NCBI RefSeq assembly: GCF_000758625.1
Contig: NZ_CP009283.1
Location: 323,501-387,500 of the forward strand
DNA: 64,000 nt
Source of the DNA: Paenibacillus sp. FSL R7-0273
Lineage (GTDB): Bacteria; Bacillota; Bacilli; Paenibacillales; Paenibacillaceae
Direction of reading: 5' to 3'
The notes below the pieces were generated by a model. It was not told the DNA's origin. It searched no databases and saw nothing but the letters and a program-made list of their open reading frames with translations. Shown in pieces: positions 43,900 through 53,482 of the stretch (position 1 is its first letter; each line of letters opens with the position of its first letter). The translations under genes were made by a program, and so were the position numbers.

Positions 43900-44994
43900 T
43901 TATCGAAGGACGATCCGGTTCTTACCCGTCTTCTTGGCCTCATACAGGGCATCGTCTGCCCGCTGAAAGGTATGGCTCTTCGTATCGGATACCGAAAATT
44001 CATGCATGCCGATACTCACTGTGACAGACTCTCCATTCATCTCTTCAACCGGCAGGCCTGCTATGCCTGTCCGGACGCGCTCCATGATACCGTGCGCCTC
44101 ATTCAGCGGCTTGGCCGTCAGAATCACTACAAATTCCTCCCCGCCATACCGGGCGGCAAAGTCATCAGTACCGATATGCTGCAGAACGACGGCGGCGACC
44201 TGCTTGAGCACAATATCTCCCACCCAGTGGCCGTACCGGTCATTCACCTTTTTAAAGTTATCAATATCAAGGACGGCAAGCTGCATCGGAAACGGATTAT
44301 TCTGCTGGTGATCAATCAGCCAGCCGAGATATTCATGAAAGGTTTTATGGTTATACAGATCGGTCAGCGGATCAATTTTGGACAACCGGTCCATGATGAT
44401 ATTCTGGATGCGCAGATCCTGCTCCGACTTCACGGAATCCTCCAGAGACTGCATAAGATCCCGGCCGCGCCCGATTACCCCGAAACCGGCAAGTGCAGTG
44501 CCGCCAAAAATCAAGGCAATCATAATATGCTGAATCCGCAGGGTATATTCGTAAACAGGTGTATTGCTGAATAGCGTGACGATATAGAGCAGACAGATCA
44601 GTGAGGAGGCCTTCATATAGCTGCTCTTGAGATAAATCATAGATACAAGCAGGGGCAGCAGCATGATGAGCGGCTTAACCTCATATTCGCTGGTGAGATT
44701 GGTTATGATCAGGATGGCATAAATGTGGCTTGCGACGACTATCGAGAATTCTGAGAATACCGGCCTCCATCTAAAGGTGGCTTCCAGAATGAGGAGCAGG
44801 ATAAGGATGATAGAATCGGGTATCAGTACATGGGTAACAAAATATTGTCTGTCCGTAAATTCAGGTCTATGGCCCCACATGGATAGTGAGATGAACAGCT
44901 GACTTGCCAAATATACGAGGAGAACCATCCAGAAGGTATTGAGGAGTACCCGGTTCCAGTAGCTTTGGCGAGGAGTTGGCGGTGGGATGTGCAT
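43900..44994 (-). CDS. Membrane-bound diguanylate cyclase
   Basis: 364-residue protein with about six membrane segments (residues 20-190) and a C-terminal GGDEF domain that makes c-di-GMP from GTP. It keeps the active motif as RYGGEEFVVIL and other conserved parts (KIDPLTDLYNHKTFHEYL, LDIDNFKKVNDRYGHWVGD). Start set at the ATG at 44994 with GAGGA at 8 bases; an upstream ATG at 45174 would add 60 residues without a clear site. It converges on the GGDEF-EAL gene. The membrane part is of an unnamed sensor type. Confidence 0.9.
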   Translation of the reverse strand: MHIPPPTPRQSYWNRVLLNTFWMVLLVYLASQLFISLSMWGHRPEFTDRQYFVTHVLIPDSIILILLLILEATFRWRPVFSEFSIVVASHIYAILIITNLTSEYEVKPLIMLLPLLVSMIYLKSSYMKASSLICLLYIVTLFSNTPVYEYTLRIQHIMIALIFGGTALAGFGVIGRGRDLMQSLEDSVKSEQDLRIQNIIMDRLSKIDPLTDLYNHKTFHEYLGWLIDHQQNNPFPMQLAVLDIDNFKKVNDRYGHWVGDIVLKQVAAVVLQHIGTDDFAARYGGEEFVVILTAKPLNEAHGIMERVRTGIAGLPVEEMNGESVTVSIGMHEFSVSDTKSHTFQRADDALYEAKKTGKNRIVLR

Positions 44995-45167
44995 AAACAG
45001 TTCCTCATTTCCAGTGGCAATATCACTATATATTCGACAAAAAAACTGCTGATCCTCCCATATCTTGTGAATATTATAATGTTCGTGTTTTGGTGATATG
45101 AATGCGTTATTTAATCGGTTAACATTAAAATATCTTAAAAAACACGAATTATATATGCTTAAGTACC

Positions 45168-45196
45168 TTGACACATCCGTCTTGTTTCTGTAAAAT
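45168..45196 (+). promoter_or_regulatory. SigA promoter of the purine riboswitch transcript
   Basis: Perfect TTGACA (45168-45173), 17-base spacer, TAAAAT (45191-45196). The aptamer begins 32 bases later. Confidence 0.8.
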
Positions 45197-45227
45197 TTCT
45201 AGTGGCTCTTATAATAAAGTGAAGCTG

Positions 45228-45334
45228 TTCGTATATCCCCGGAGATAAGGTTTGGGGGTTTCTACAGGGAACCGTAAATTCCTGGCTACGAATAGGGTGC
45301 GTTTTGCATACCTATGAAGAGCCGGGATTTTTTT
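45228..45334 (+). ncRNA. Purine riboswitch, guanine-type, with terminator platform
   Basis: Aptamer at 45228-45292. P1 is TTCGTA/TACGAA. P2 is CCCCGGA with TTTGGGG around loop GATAAGG. The invariant TTTCTAC follows, then P3 AGGGA/TTCCT around the loop ACCGTAAA, so both kissing loops match the class. The base matching position 74 of the xpt aptamer is C (45286), which predicts guanine or hypoxanthine rather than adenine. CCTGGCT (45281-45287), in the 3' part of the aptamer, can instead pair with AGCCGGG (45320-45326), which is followed by seven T residues (45328-45334). Aptamer folding and terminator therefore compete or cooperate at this strand, the usual purine switch design. Confidence 0.92.
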
Positions 45335-45399
45335 GTGTGTAAATCACAGAAACAGCGGCAGAATATGCGGCGTTTCTTCCCGGGAGGACAAGAGAACAG

Positions 45400-46845
45400 A
45401 TGAGTAAATATGATGTGATTGTTGTGGGGGCCGGTCCGGCCGGAATTTTTGCCTGCTATGAGCTGACCCTTAAAGCGCCTGAGCTGAAGATATTGCTTGT
45501 AGATAAAGGCCATGATATATACCGCCGCAGCTGCCCGATCCTTGAGGAAAAAATCAAGCTGTGTCCGCCTGCTGCCGGCCGCAAGGAATTTGCCGGCTGT
45601 CTGCCGGCCTGCTCCATCACGGCCGGATTCGGGGGTGCAGGCGCCTACAGTGACGGCAAATTTAATATCACCACTGAATTCGGCGGCTGGATGACCGATT
45701 ACCTGGCACCTTCAAAGGTGCTGGAGCTGATTGAGTATGTTGATGCCATCAACCTTGAGCATGGGGCAACCCCGGCCATTACTGATCCGACCACGGACAG
45801 CATCCGTAGCATCGAGCAGCGCGGCTATGCCGCCGGACTCAAGCTGCTGCGTGCGCAGGTGCGGCATCTTGGCACCGAGCAGAATCTCGAAATTCTTAAA
45901 TCCATATATGAATACCTGAAGACGCGGATTGATATGCAGTTCAAAACTGAGGTGCAGGACATCGTTACCGTCAAGGAGGGCGGCTCCCACCGTATCACAG
46001 GAATTATGCTCAAGAACGGTGAGACCTATGAGGCGGATCATGTTATGATCGCCCCGGGGCGTGACGGTTCCGCCTGGCTGACTGAGGTACTGAAGAAACG
46101 CCGCCTCAAAATGTACAATAACCAGGTCGATGTCGGCGTTAGGGTCGAAACCTCCGATGTGGTTATGCGGGAGATTAATGAACATCTGTACGAAGGCAAA
46201 TTTGTGTTCAATACCTCTGTCGGCACACGTGTCCGCACCTTCTGCAGTAATCCTTCAGGCCATGTTGTCGTAGAAAATCACAGCGGGGTAATGGCAGCCA
46301 ACGGGCATTCCTATAAAGATCCTGCGCTGGGCTCCAAAAACACAAATTTTGCTCTGCTTGTGTCACATACCTTTACAGAGCCGTTTGACAAGCCGAATGA
46401 ATACGCCCGGGAGATCTGCAAGCGGGCCAATGACCTGTCTAACGGCGGTGTAATTGTCCAGAAGTACGGAGATATCCTTCGCGGACGCCGTTCTACAGAG
46501 ACCCGGATTAAGGAAGGGTTCCTTGAGCCGACGCTGAAGGAGGCGGTTCCGGGTGACCTCGGTCTGGTCCTGCCCTACATTACCATGAAGAGCCTGATTG
46601 AAATGGTAGAGGCGCTGGAAAAGGTGACCCCCGGCATCGCCTCTGAGCACACGCTGTTCTACGGCGTGGAAGCGAAGTTCTACTCTGCCCGGCCTAAGCT
46701 GACAGAGCAGCTGGAAACGGAGATTTCCGGTCTGTTCTGCGGCGGGGACGGCGCGGGGATTACCCGCGGACTGGCCCAGGCCGGTGCGGCCGGCGTATGG
46801 ATTGCCCGCGGAATGCTGGAGCGGGTAGCGGCACATGTCGGATAA
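45400..46845 (+). CDS. FAD-dependent dehydrogenase (COG2509 type) under a purine riboswitch
   Basis: Uncharacterised FAD-dependent oxidoreductase (481 residues). The N-terminal FAD-binding motif is VIVVGAGPAGIFACYEL. A Cys-rich region (RRSCPILEEKIKLCPPAAG, CLPACSITAGFGGAGAYSDG) is typical of the COG2509 family, and the C-terminal FAD contact is ISGLFCGGDGAGITRGLAQA. Cytosolic. It is the only gene behind the guanine-type riboswitch, so purine supply should set its level. Substrate is unknown; a role in purine or flavin metabolism is inference from the regulator. Confidence 0.88.
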   Translation: MSKYDVIVVGAGPAGIFACYELTLKAPELKILLVDKGHDIYRRSCPILEEKIKLCPPAAGRKEFAGCLPACSITAGFGGAGAYSDGKFNITTEFGGWMTDYLAPSKVLELIEYVDAINLEHGATPAITDPTTDSIRSIEQRGYAAGLKLLRAQVRHLGTEQNLEILKSIYEYLKTRIDMQFKTEVQDIVTVKEGGSHRITGIMLKNGETYEADHVMIAPGRDGSAWLTEVLKKRRLKMYNNQVDVGVRVETSDVVMREINEHLYEGKFVFNTSVGTRVRTFCSNPSGHVVVENHSGVMAANGHSYKDPALGSKNTNFALLVSHTFTEPFDKPNEYAREICKRANDLSNGGVIVQKYGDILRGRRSTETRIKEGFLEPTLKEAVPGDLGLVLPYITMKSLIEMVEALEKVTPGIASEHTLFYGVEAKFYSARPKLTEQLETEISGLFCGGDGAGITRGLAQAGAAGVWIARGMLERVAAHVG

Positions 46846-46870
46846 TAGAATCAGATAGACTGAACAACAG

Positions 46871-46914
46871 GCTGTCCTTTTATGCAAAGCTATTGCAGAA
46901 GGGACAGCTCTTTT
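46871..46914 (+). terminator. Terminator after the FAD dehydrogenase
   Basis: GCTGTCCTTT (46871-46880) pairs with AAGGGACAGC (46899-46908), one G-T pair, followed by TCTTTT. Confidence 0.75.
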
Positions 46915-47001
46915 ATTTATGTGATGAAAATACTTCCTTTATTTAACTACGCTGATATAATGTTAGAATACATAACATAATAGAGTGGAGTGGAAGTACA
47001 A

Positions 47002-48519
47002 ATGCGGGTTCACCGGAGTACAAAAGTCCTGTTCGTTCTGCTGTTACTGTCAGTTGGTTTATACGGTTTGTGGATTGACATCAGTTGGCTGCATAAGCTG
47101 GTATACCTGGTGCTGATGGCGGGGCTTGGCGGACTTGCATGGAATACATACCGCAGCGGAATACACAGGGATAAGCAGCTTGAAGAGGCCCGGGACCAGA
47201 TCGAACGGCTCGGCAATGAGATTGTGGTCACTTCGGACAAGCTTCACGGGGCGCTTGAGGAAATAAGCCGCCATACGGAGGGCCTGCAGCAGACGGCAGA
47301 TTATTCGCATGCCTATGAAGTGGACCTGCAGGTCCGGAGTAATGAGGCCAAGGCTAATATTGAGGGAGCCTTTGCGACGATGGGCGGCGTAGCTGAAGTG
47401 ACTGCACAGATCAGCGGGCTGACGGAACGGCTGGGAGCCAGCATGGAGGATGCCAGCCGGGGAATGACGGATATGGTCGGCTCGCTCAGGAATACTGATG
47501 AGGTTATGGCCGAGCTGCAGGGGAGAAGCGGTGATATGCTGAATGAATTCAATATACTCAGCGGGCATATTGCCGTGGTGGAGGAGATCAACTCCCTGAT
47601 TGTAGGGATTGTGAATGAGACCTCCCTGCTGGCGCTGAATGCTTCTATTGAAGCGGCGAGGGCCGGTGAACAGGGACGCGGATTTGAAGTGGTGGCTGCC
47701 CGGATCAGACAGCTGGCGGATCAGAGCAGGAGCTCGGTGGAACGCTCATCAGAGGTGCTGCTGGACATTAATAACGGCGTAAGACAGGTGCTGGAATCCG
47801 CAGCTAAAGAGCAGACAGCGGTATCCCAGGGTGTGCATGAGGTGGCTGCGGTGAAGCTCCGGCTCTCCGATGTGTCGGCAAGAATGGCAGAGGTCGGAAC
47901 CGCCGTAGCTGACACGGTAGCTGCAGCCTCCAGACAAGGCGGGCTAATTGAAGCGGCTACCGGGGAATTAAAGGGTGCTGTCGGTATTGTTAACGAAACG
48001 ATTGCCGGCGTGGATCTGACCCTTGAGCAGGTGATGCGGCAGCGGTCACAGATCGGCCAGCTTAATGAAATCAGCGCCAGCCTGCTGGGTGAGTCCCAGG
48101 CTCTGCAGCAGTCGGTAAGCCGGATTGCCGGGGAGAACACTGCAGCTGCAACCCTGAATACGGGCCGGCTGGAGGAGATGCAAGGAGTACTGCAGGAGCT
48201 TGCAGCCAGACAGGAGCTGTATGTGCCGGATTCGGCAAGCCACGGCAGCGTGCTCGCTGCCTGCATGAAGCGGGTGCCGGAGGTGCAGGCGATCTGGTCC
48301 AACCGGACGGACGGGACGTTCATATTCTCCGAGCCTGCAGCGGGGCTGATGAACGCGAAGCGCAGGGAGTGGTGGAGCGGAGCGATGACCGAAGGCGAAT
48401 ATGTCTCCTCGCCGTACGTTTCGGCTATTACCAAGCGCTCCTGCATCACCTTGTCGCGGGCGATTAAGAATAGCCGGGGGGAGACGGTTGGTGTAATCGG
48501 GATTGACCTTGCGGTATAA
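47002..48519 (+). CDS. Methyl-accepting chemotaxis protein with C-terminal cache-like sensor
   Basis: 505-residue chemoreceptor of unusual order. Two close N-terminal membrane segments (about 10-25 and 30-48) leave almost nothing outside. The signalling hairpin tip is intact ([20 protein letters not shown], then [18 protein letters not shown]). The last 100 residues ([20 protein letters not shown], then [20 protein letters not shown]) look like a PDC/cache half, which would lie in the cytosol. Start set at the ATG at 47002; an upstream GTG lacks a ribosome site. A TATAAT (46956-46961) overlaps GCTGATAT, close to a SigD -10, but no SigD -35 is correctly spaced. Confidence 0.87.
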   Translation: MRVHRSTKVLFVLLLLSVGLYGLWIDISWLHKLVYLVLMAGLGGLAWNTYRSGIHRDKQLEEARDQIERLGNEIVVTSDKLHGALEEISRHTEGLQQTADYSHAYEVDLQVRSNEAKANIEGAFATMGGVAEVTAQISGLTERLGASMEDASRGMTDMVGSLRNTDEVMAELQGRSGDMLNEFNILSGHIAVVEEINSLIVGIVNETSLLALNASIEAARAGEQGRGFEVVAARIRQLADQSRSSVERSSEVLLDINNGVRQVLESAAKEQTAVSQGVHEVAAVKLRLSDVSARMAEVGTAVADTVAAASRQGGLIEAATGELKGAVGIVNETIAGVDLTLEQVMRQRSQIGQLNEISASLLGESQALQQSVSRIAGENTAAATLNTGRLEEMQGVLQELAARQELYVPDSASHGSVLAACMKRVPEVQAIWSNRTDGTFIFSEPAAGLMNAKRREWWSGAMTEGEYVSSPYVSAITKRSCITLSRAIKNSRGETVGVIGIDLAV

Positions 48520-48590
48520 GGCAGCGGCAGCCGCTGGCCGGTAGCTTAGTGGCGGTGCAGCGGGAGAAATAAATGGATGTGCGTTGATAC

Positions 48591-48626
48591 AGCAGCCGTT
48601 CCTCTAGGGGAGCGGCTGCTGTTTTT
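48591..48626 (+). terminator. Terminator after the chemoreceptor
   Basis: AGCAGCCGTTCC (48591-48602) pairs with GGAGCGGCTGCT (one G-T pair), followed by GTTTTT. Confidence 0.85.
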
Positions 48627-48654
48627 CAGCTGGCAGAGGCCATGAGAAGACCGG

Positions 48655-49233
48655 CTAACCTCCCGTTGCAGGAATAATCTGCAGCTGCTGCCACACTGCC
48701 TGCCAGTTCTTTTGGGATATCCGCTGCGTGTAGACCTCCTGTAAATACGGGTCGGAGCTGAACCGGGGAGAAGGCCTGACTACAAGACGGATAACATCGT
48801 TGATTCCATGGGGTGCTGCCAGAAGCAGATCCCCCTGCGCAGTAAGGGCCAGTCCCAGTGCGGTTGCCGTCTCGGGAAAATTAGCCATTCCGTCTGAAGA
48901 GGAAGTGTATGGCGGCAGGCTGTTAACAGTATGCATTCTGGCCTGATTCTTCACGGACCAGGGAGTGGCACTGTCTATCTCCCGCAGCCGGGCTTCCAGC
49001 AGCTTTTCCGTCTCCTCCCGCAGATCAGACGGATCGTAATAGATAACATCCACATCGGCAAGCGGCGTTCTGCTGCTGAAGCCGTGCTGGATATCCCATA
49101 CCTTGGAGCGGACAAATCCGGCGCAGACCCAGCAGTCCGGCAGACCCAGGGTGTTCACGGCAGCCAGTATATCCATCATCCACGGGTCTTCTTTTACAGC
49201 CTGGAGCAAATCCTGTTCATTAGTAACCGGCAA
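48655..49233 (-). CDS. Nucleotidyltransferase-family protein (NTP_transf_6/DUF925 type)
   Basis: 192-residue cytosolic protein with a nucleotidyltransferase fold of the type found in single-gene units of many bacteria. Visible features are CWVCAGFVRSKVWDIQHG, the metal-binding acidic pair in PLADVDVIYYDPSD, and NQARMHTVNSLPPYTSS. The TTG at 49233 lies 8 bases after GGAGGTG. The substrate is unknown; no toxin or antitoxin partner adjoins. Confidence 0.8.
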   Translation of the reverse strand: MPVTNEQDLLQAVKEDPWMMDILAAVNTLGLPDCWVCAGFVRSKVWDIQHGFSSRTPLADVDVIYYDPSDLREETEKLLEARLREIDSATPWSVKNQARMHTVNSLPPYTSSSDGMANFPETATALGLALTAQGDLLLAAPHGINDVIRLVVRPSPRFSSDPYLQEVYTQRISQKNWQAVWQQLQIIPATGG

Positions 49234-49414
49234 AAGAGAAGCACCTCCATAACGTGATTCAGCCGCGCATAGAGCCTGCTGGCTCTGACAGCAATTCTTT
49301 TATTATAAGACTAAATGCGGCAGAGAGATATGCTGGAAGCGGAGATGTCAGATTGCTAACAGAAAGGGGCAGACTCTATAATGAACCTTTAGATTGACCA
49401 TTGGAGGCGTAATT

Positions 49415-51076
49415 GTGCATTATAACCTGACGATTCTGCTGCAATTGTTCGAGCGGGCGGCGCTGCTGCTGATGTGCCTGTTCGTGCTGACCCGTCTGCC
49501 GCGCTTTAAGGAAATTTTTATAAAAGGGGCGTATGCTCCGCAGGAGCTGGCTATGGTGACAGTGATATTCAGCCTGTTTGCCATATTGGGAACGTATACC
49601 GGAATCAACGTGGAAGGCTCGCTCGTGAACGTGCGGATCATTGCCATTGTAGCCGGAGGTATTCTTTTCGGACCCTGGGTAGGGATGATTACGGGACTGA
49701 TCTCGGGCATTCACCGGTTTCTGATAGATATCGGGGGTGTTACTTCGGTGCCCTGTCTGATTACCAGCATCACAGCCGGGGTGGTCTCCGGAGTGATCTA
49801 CAGGCGCACTTCACCGGACAAACGCTGGATTGCCGGTATTCTGGCCGGTATGGCCTGTGAAGCGCTGACGATGGTGCTGATCCTTGTGATGGCTAACCCG
49901 GCTTCGCTTGGTGCGGATATTGTATCGAAGATTGCTTTTCCGATGATTGCCGGCCAGATTTGCGTCGGGTTCATTGTTATGCTGGTGCAGAGTGTGGAGG
50001 GGGAGAAGGAACGGATTGCCGCGAAGCAGTCCAAGCTGGCGCTGGATATTGCGAATAAAACGCTGCCGTATTTCCGTAACATTAATCCCCGGTCGCTGCG
50101 GATCATCTGTGAAATTATCAAGGACGATATCGGGGCTGATGCCGTCGCCATTACCGATACCGGGCATATCCGCGCTTATGTCGGCGTGGGTGAGGAGTAC
50201 TACATGGAGACAGATGACATTATCAGCGAGGAGACGAAGAAAACAATCAGCAGCGGAGAAATTACAATCCGCGATGATGATACGGAGTATATGAACCGGG
50301 CGATCCGCTCGCTGATCATCATTCCGCTTAAGGAGAAGGGTGAAGTAACCGGAGCACTGAAAATTTATTACACCAAAGCCCACAAAATCACCTATTCCCT
50401 GCAGGCGATGGCTGTCGGTCTTTCGCAGATGATCTCCACGCTGATGGAGGTATCCCGGGTCGAGGGGATCAAGGAGATGGCCAATAAGGCGGAGCTGAAG
50501 GCGCTGCAGACCAGCATCAACCCGCACTTTCTGTTTAATGCGCTGAATGCGATTGCTTCCTCCATCCGTATCGATCCGGGCAAGGCACGGGAGCTGATCG
50601 TCAATCTGTCCGGCTATATGCGCTACAATCTCGAGCTGACCGATGAATTCATTGACATCCGGCGTGAGCTGCAGCAGGTTCAGCAGTACGTGGAGATCGA
50701 GAAGGCGCGGTTCGGTAGCCGGCTATCGGTGGAGTATGATATCGACGAGGTTGAGGTGCGTATTCCGAGCCTGATTATTCAGCCGCTGGTGGAGAATGCG
50801 ATTGTACACGGTATTTTGAAGGCGAAGGGCCAGGGTACAGTAACGATCTCGGTAAAAGACCTGGGTGAGGCGGTGCGGGTCGGCATTACCGATACCGGTG
50901 CCGGAATCAGTGAGGAGACGGTCGAGCGGGTCTACAGCGGGAATATGCCGGATAACAAAATCGGTCTGTACAATGTACACCAGCGGGTAAAGCTGATTTA
51001 TGGCCAGGGTCTGACCATCCAGAGGCTTGATAAAGGGACGGACATTTATTTTGACGTCAAAAAGGAGCAGCGATGA
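49415..51076 (+). CDS. LytS/YpdA-family sensor histidine kinase
   Basis: About 553 residues. An N-terminal 5TM-LYT membrane domain (about 5-190; [38 protein letters not shown]) is followed by a GAF-like domain (about 215-345) and a His_kinase domain with the phospho-accepting His in [19 protein letters not shown], then an ATP-binding domain ([20 protein letters not shown]). Start set at the GTG at 49415 with GGAGGC; a TTG upstream is poorer. The stop overlaps the response regulator (ATGA). Homologues sense pyruvate-type signals in E. coli (BtsS, YpdA). Confidence 0.92.
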   Translation: MHYNLTILLQLFERAALLLMCLFVLTRLPRFKEIFIKGAYAPQELAMVTVIFSLFAILGTYTGINVEGSLVNVRIIAIVAGGILFGPWVGMITGLISGIHRFLIDIGGVTSVPCLITSITAGVVSGVIYRRTSPDKRWIAGILAGMACEALTMVLILVMANPASLGADIVSKIAFPMIAGQICVGFIVMLVQSVEGEKERIAAKQSKLALDIANKTLPYFRNINPRSLRIICEIIKDDIGADAVAITDTGHIRAYVGVGEEYYMETDDIISEETKKTISSGEITIRDDDTEYMNRAIRSLIIIPLKEKGEVTGALKIYYTKAHKITYSLQAMAVGLSQMISTLMEVSRVEGIKEMANKAELKALQTSINPHFLFNALNAIASSIRIDPGKARELIVNLSGYMRYNLELTDEFIDIRRELQQVQQYVEIEKARFGSRLSVEYDIDEVEVRIPSLIIQPLVENAIVHGILKAKGQGTVTISVKDLGEAVRVGITDTGAGISEETVERVYSGNMPDNKIGLYNVHQRVKLIYGQGLTIQRLDKGTDIYFDVKKEQR

Positions 51077-51801
51077 GAGCGATAATTGTGGAGGATGAGG
51101 TGCTGGCCAGACAGGAGCTGGCTTTTCTGATTGGAGCGCATAGCAGCATCAGGGTTGCAGCCGAATTTGAGGACGGGCTGGATGCGCTGAAATATCTGCA
51201 GACGGAAGAGGTTGATGTGATTTTTCTGGATATTAACATTCCCTCGATTGATGGCGTGCTGCTGGCCCAGAATATCAGCAGGTTCTCCGTTAAGCCTTAT
51301 ATTGTATTTATTACCGCTTACAAGGAGCATGCCGCCGAGGCTTTTGAGATTGAGGCCTTTGACTATATTCTCAAGCCCTACAGCGAAACACGGATCAAGA
51401 CGATGCTGCACAAGCTGGAGGGGGCATTTGCGGCGCGCGGGCGCCAAGGCGAAGAAGAGCGCGTCAAGCTCAGTGATAAGGTGAATCTGTGGAAAAATGA
51501 AAAGATCATCGTTGTCGATGCCGACGAGATCTATTATGCTTCGGCGCAGGAGAAAACGACGAGCGTAATCACTAAGGTTGAGGAATACAGTATGGCGCTC
51601 AGCATTAGCGAATTTCACAGCCGGCTGCCGCAGGACCGCTTTTTCCGCTGTCACCGCTCCTATTTGGTGAATCTGTCCAAGATCAAGGAAATCATCCCCT
51701 GGTTCAACAATACTTATCTGCTGCGGCTGCGTGATCTGGATGCTGAAGTGCCTGTAAGCCGCGGCAGGGTGAAGGAGTTCAGGCAGATCATGCGCCTCTA
51801 G
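51073..51801 (+). CDS. LytTR-family response regulator (YpdB/BtsR-like)
   Basis: 242 residues. Receiver domain (1-120) with acidic pocket VEDE and acceptor Asp in [15 protein letters not shown] (about residue 54), then a LytTR DNA-binding domain (about 140-240; [38 protein letters not shown]). Coupled to the kinase by an ATGA overlap. A tandem 10-bp direct repeat with 11-base spacing follows immediately, before the MFS transporter, and is the probable binding site. Confidence 0.94.
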   Translation: MRAIIVEDEVLARQELAFLIGAHSSIRVAAEFEDGLDALKYLQTEEVDVIFLDINIPSIDGVLLAQNISRFSVKPYIVFITAYKEHAAEAFEIEAFDYILKPYSETRIKTMLHKLEGAFAARGRQGEEERVKLSDKVNLWKNEKIIVVDADEIYYASAQEKTTSVITKVEEYSMALSISEFHSRLPQDRFFRCHRSYLVNLSKIKEIIPWFNNTYLLRLRDLDAEVPVSRGRVKEFRQIMRL

Positions 51802-51802
51802 C

Positions 51803-51871
51803 GGCAGTTCATTCCCCGTTACCGTCATCTCATTCCGGATTTCTCTCAAGAAAGCGTTATTTCGCTACAAT
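51803..51871 (+). promoter_or_regulatory. YpdB-like tandem operator and promoter of the MFS gene
   Basis: GGCAGTTCAT (51803-51812), exactly 11 bases, GTCATCTCAT (51824-51833). The E. coli YpdB site at yhjX is, from memory, GGCATTTCAT-N11-GGCATTTCAT; the two repeats here differ by one and two bases. A -10-like TACAAT lies at 51866-51871 and no good -35 is present, as expected for an activator-dependent promoter. Confidence 0.7.
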
Positions 51872-51923
51872 GAGGAGGCAAAGAAGACCTCAAGCGACTT
51901 CAGAGAGAAAGAAGGAATCATCC

Positions 51924-53183
51924 ATGACAACGGCTATGCCAGGCAATAAAAAATGGCTTATCGTTCTAGGCACAGTAATCATGCAAATGGGACTGGGTAC
52001 CATCTATACATGGAGCTTGTTCAACGCTCAGCTGGTCAGCAAGTTTGGCTGGGAGCTCAGCTCTGTTTCAATAACGTTTTCCATTACCAGCTTTGCCCTG
52101 GCCTTCGCGACATTGTTCGCGGGGAAGCTGCAGGACCGGTTCGGTCTCCGCAGACTGACCGCTGCTGCAGGAATTATACTGGGGCTTGGCCTGATCATAA
52201 GTTCACAGGCCAGCTCCCTCCCGATGTTTTATCTGCTGGCTGGCGTAGTGGTGGGTTATGCGGACGGAACCGCGTATATAACCTCGCTGTCTAATCTCAT
52301 TAAGTGGTTTCCTAAGAATAAAGGGCTGATCTCCGGGGTGTCCGTCGGGGCTTACGGTACGGGCAGTCTGATCTTCAAATATATCAACGGCAGTCTGATT
52401 GAGTCTCAGGGAGTATCCGGTGCTTTTCTGTACTGGGGCATCATCGTGATGATCATGATCGTTATCGGCTCCATGCTGGTGAGGGAGGCTCCGGCTCCGG
52501 CTGAGGCACAGGCTGTCTCCGGCAGGGCGGCGGCTGCAGGAGGCACAGCAATACCAGCCAAAGATTATACGGTAAAAGAAATGCTGCGCACCAAGGAAGC
52601 TTATCTGCTGTTCGTCATCTTTTTCACGGCCTGCATGAGCGGTCTGTACCTGATCGGCATTGTGAAGGACATCGGCGTGACGCTGGCCGGCCTGGATGTG
52701 GCCGCAGCTGCCAATGCCGTAGCGATGATCGCCATCTTCAATACGGCCGGACGCCTGATTCTCGGCGCATTGTCCGACCGGATGAGCCGCCTGAAGCTGC
52801 TTAGCATCACCCTGGCGGTGACAGCTGCAGCAATGTTTACCCTCAGCTATGCTACCTTGAACTACGGCCTGTTCTTCACCTGTGTAGCTGCCATTGCCTT
52901 CTGCTTCGGAGGGAACATCACCGTCTTCCCGGCCATCGTCAGCGATTTCTTCGGACTGAAGAACCACAGCAAGAATTATGGTGTTGTCTATCAGGGCTTT
53001 GGAATCGGCGCATTGTCCGGCTCATTCATTGCAGCGCTGCTCGGCGGATTCAAGCCTACCTTTATCATCATCGGTCTGCTGTGCATCCTGGCCTGCCTCA
53101 TCGCAGTATCCCTGAAGGCGCCTGGACAAAAGCGGGCAAGAGAAAAGGGAATGAGCCTGAAGCCTTCACGGCCTACGGCTTGA
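51924..53183 (+). CDS. OFA-family MFS transporter (YhjX-like)
   Basis: 12-segment major facilitator of the oxalate:formate antiporter (OFA) family, about 419 residues. Features are LGTVIMQMGLGTIYTWSLFN, KLQDRFGLRRLTAAAGIILG (loop 2-3 motif), ADGTAYITSLSNLIKWFPK and GNITVFPAIVSDFFGLKNHS. The E. coli member YhjX is the target of the YpdA/YpdB system and is linked to pyruvate. Here the transporter lies directly behind a LytS/LytTR pair with a YpdB-like site between. Start set at the ATG at 51924 with AAGGAA. Confidence 0.92.
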   Translation: MTTAMPGNKKWLIVLGTVIMQMGLGTIYTWSLFNAQLVSKFGWELSSVSITFSITSFALAFATLFAGKLQDRFGLRRLTAAAGIILGLGLIISSQASSLPMFYLLAGVVVGYADGTAYITSLSNLIKWFPKNKGLISGVSVGAYGTGSLIFKYINGSLIESQGVSGAFLYWGIIVMIMIVIGSMLVREAPAPAEAQAVSGRAAAAGGTAIPAKDYTVKEMLRTKEAYLLFVIFFTACMSGLYLIGIVKDIGVTLAGLDVAAAANAVAMIAIFNTAGRLILGALSDRMSRLKLLSITLAVTAAAMFTLSYATLNYGLFFTCVAAIAFCFGGNITVFPAIVSDFFGLKNHSKNYGVVYQGFGIGALSGSFIAALLGGFKPTFIIIGLLCILACLIAVSLKAPGQKRAREKGMSLKPSRPTA

Positions 53184-53257
53184 CCATATATATAGCCATA
53201 TGTCGGCTTAAGAAAGATACAGACAAAGAGAAGGCCGGCTATAAAGCAGGCCGGAAG

Positions 53258-53301
53258 AGAGATATTTGCCTCCGTTTATGCGGCGGCGGGTATCTCTTTT
53301 T
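53258..53301 (+). terminator. Terminator after the MFS gene
   Basis: AGAGATA (53258-53264) pairs with TATCTCT (53291-53297), followed by T residues. The remaining sequence from 53302 to 53482 shows nothing else I can name. Confidence 0.55.
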
Positions 53302-53482
53302 GGCATGTTCACACTGCGGGGGAGGACTGGGGCGCAGACGGTCGAAATGCTATAGCAGGGGCAGACAAACGGATCAGGACGAAACAGATGATTAAATTCC
53401 ATTTACATAGCTGAAAATAATTTGCCGGAGACAGGCACTTTTTGGACGGGTCAGGTGTTATAGAGATATACATGGAAAGGAG

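Noticed and set aside
46927..46958. Full SigD promoter for the chemoreceptor
   Set aside because: A GCTGATAT -10-like element exists, but no TAAA lies 13-16 bases upstream.
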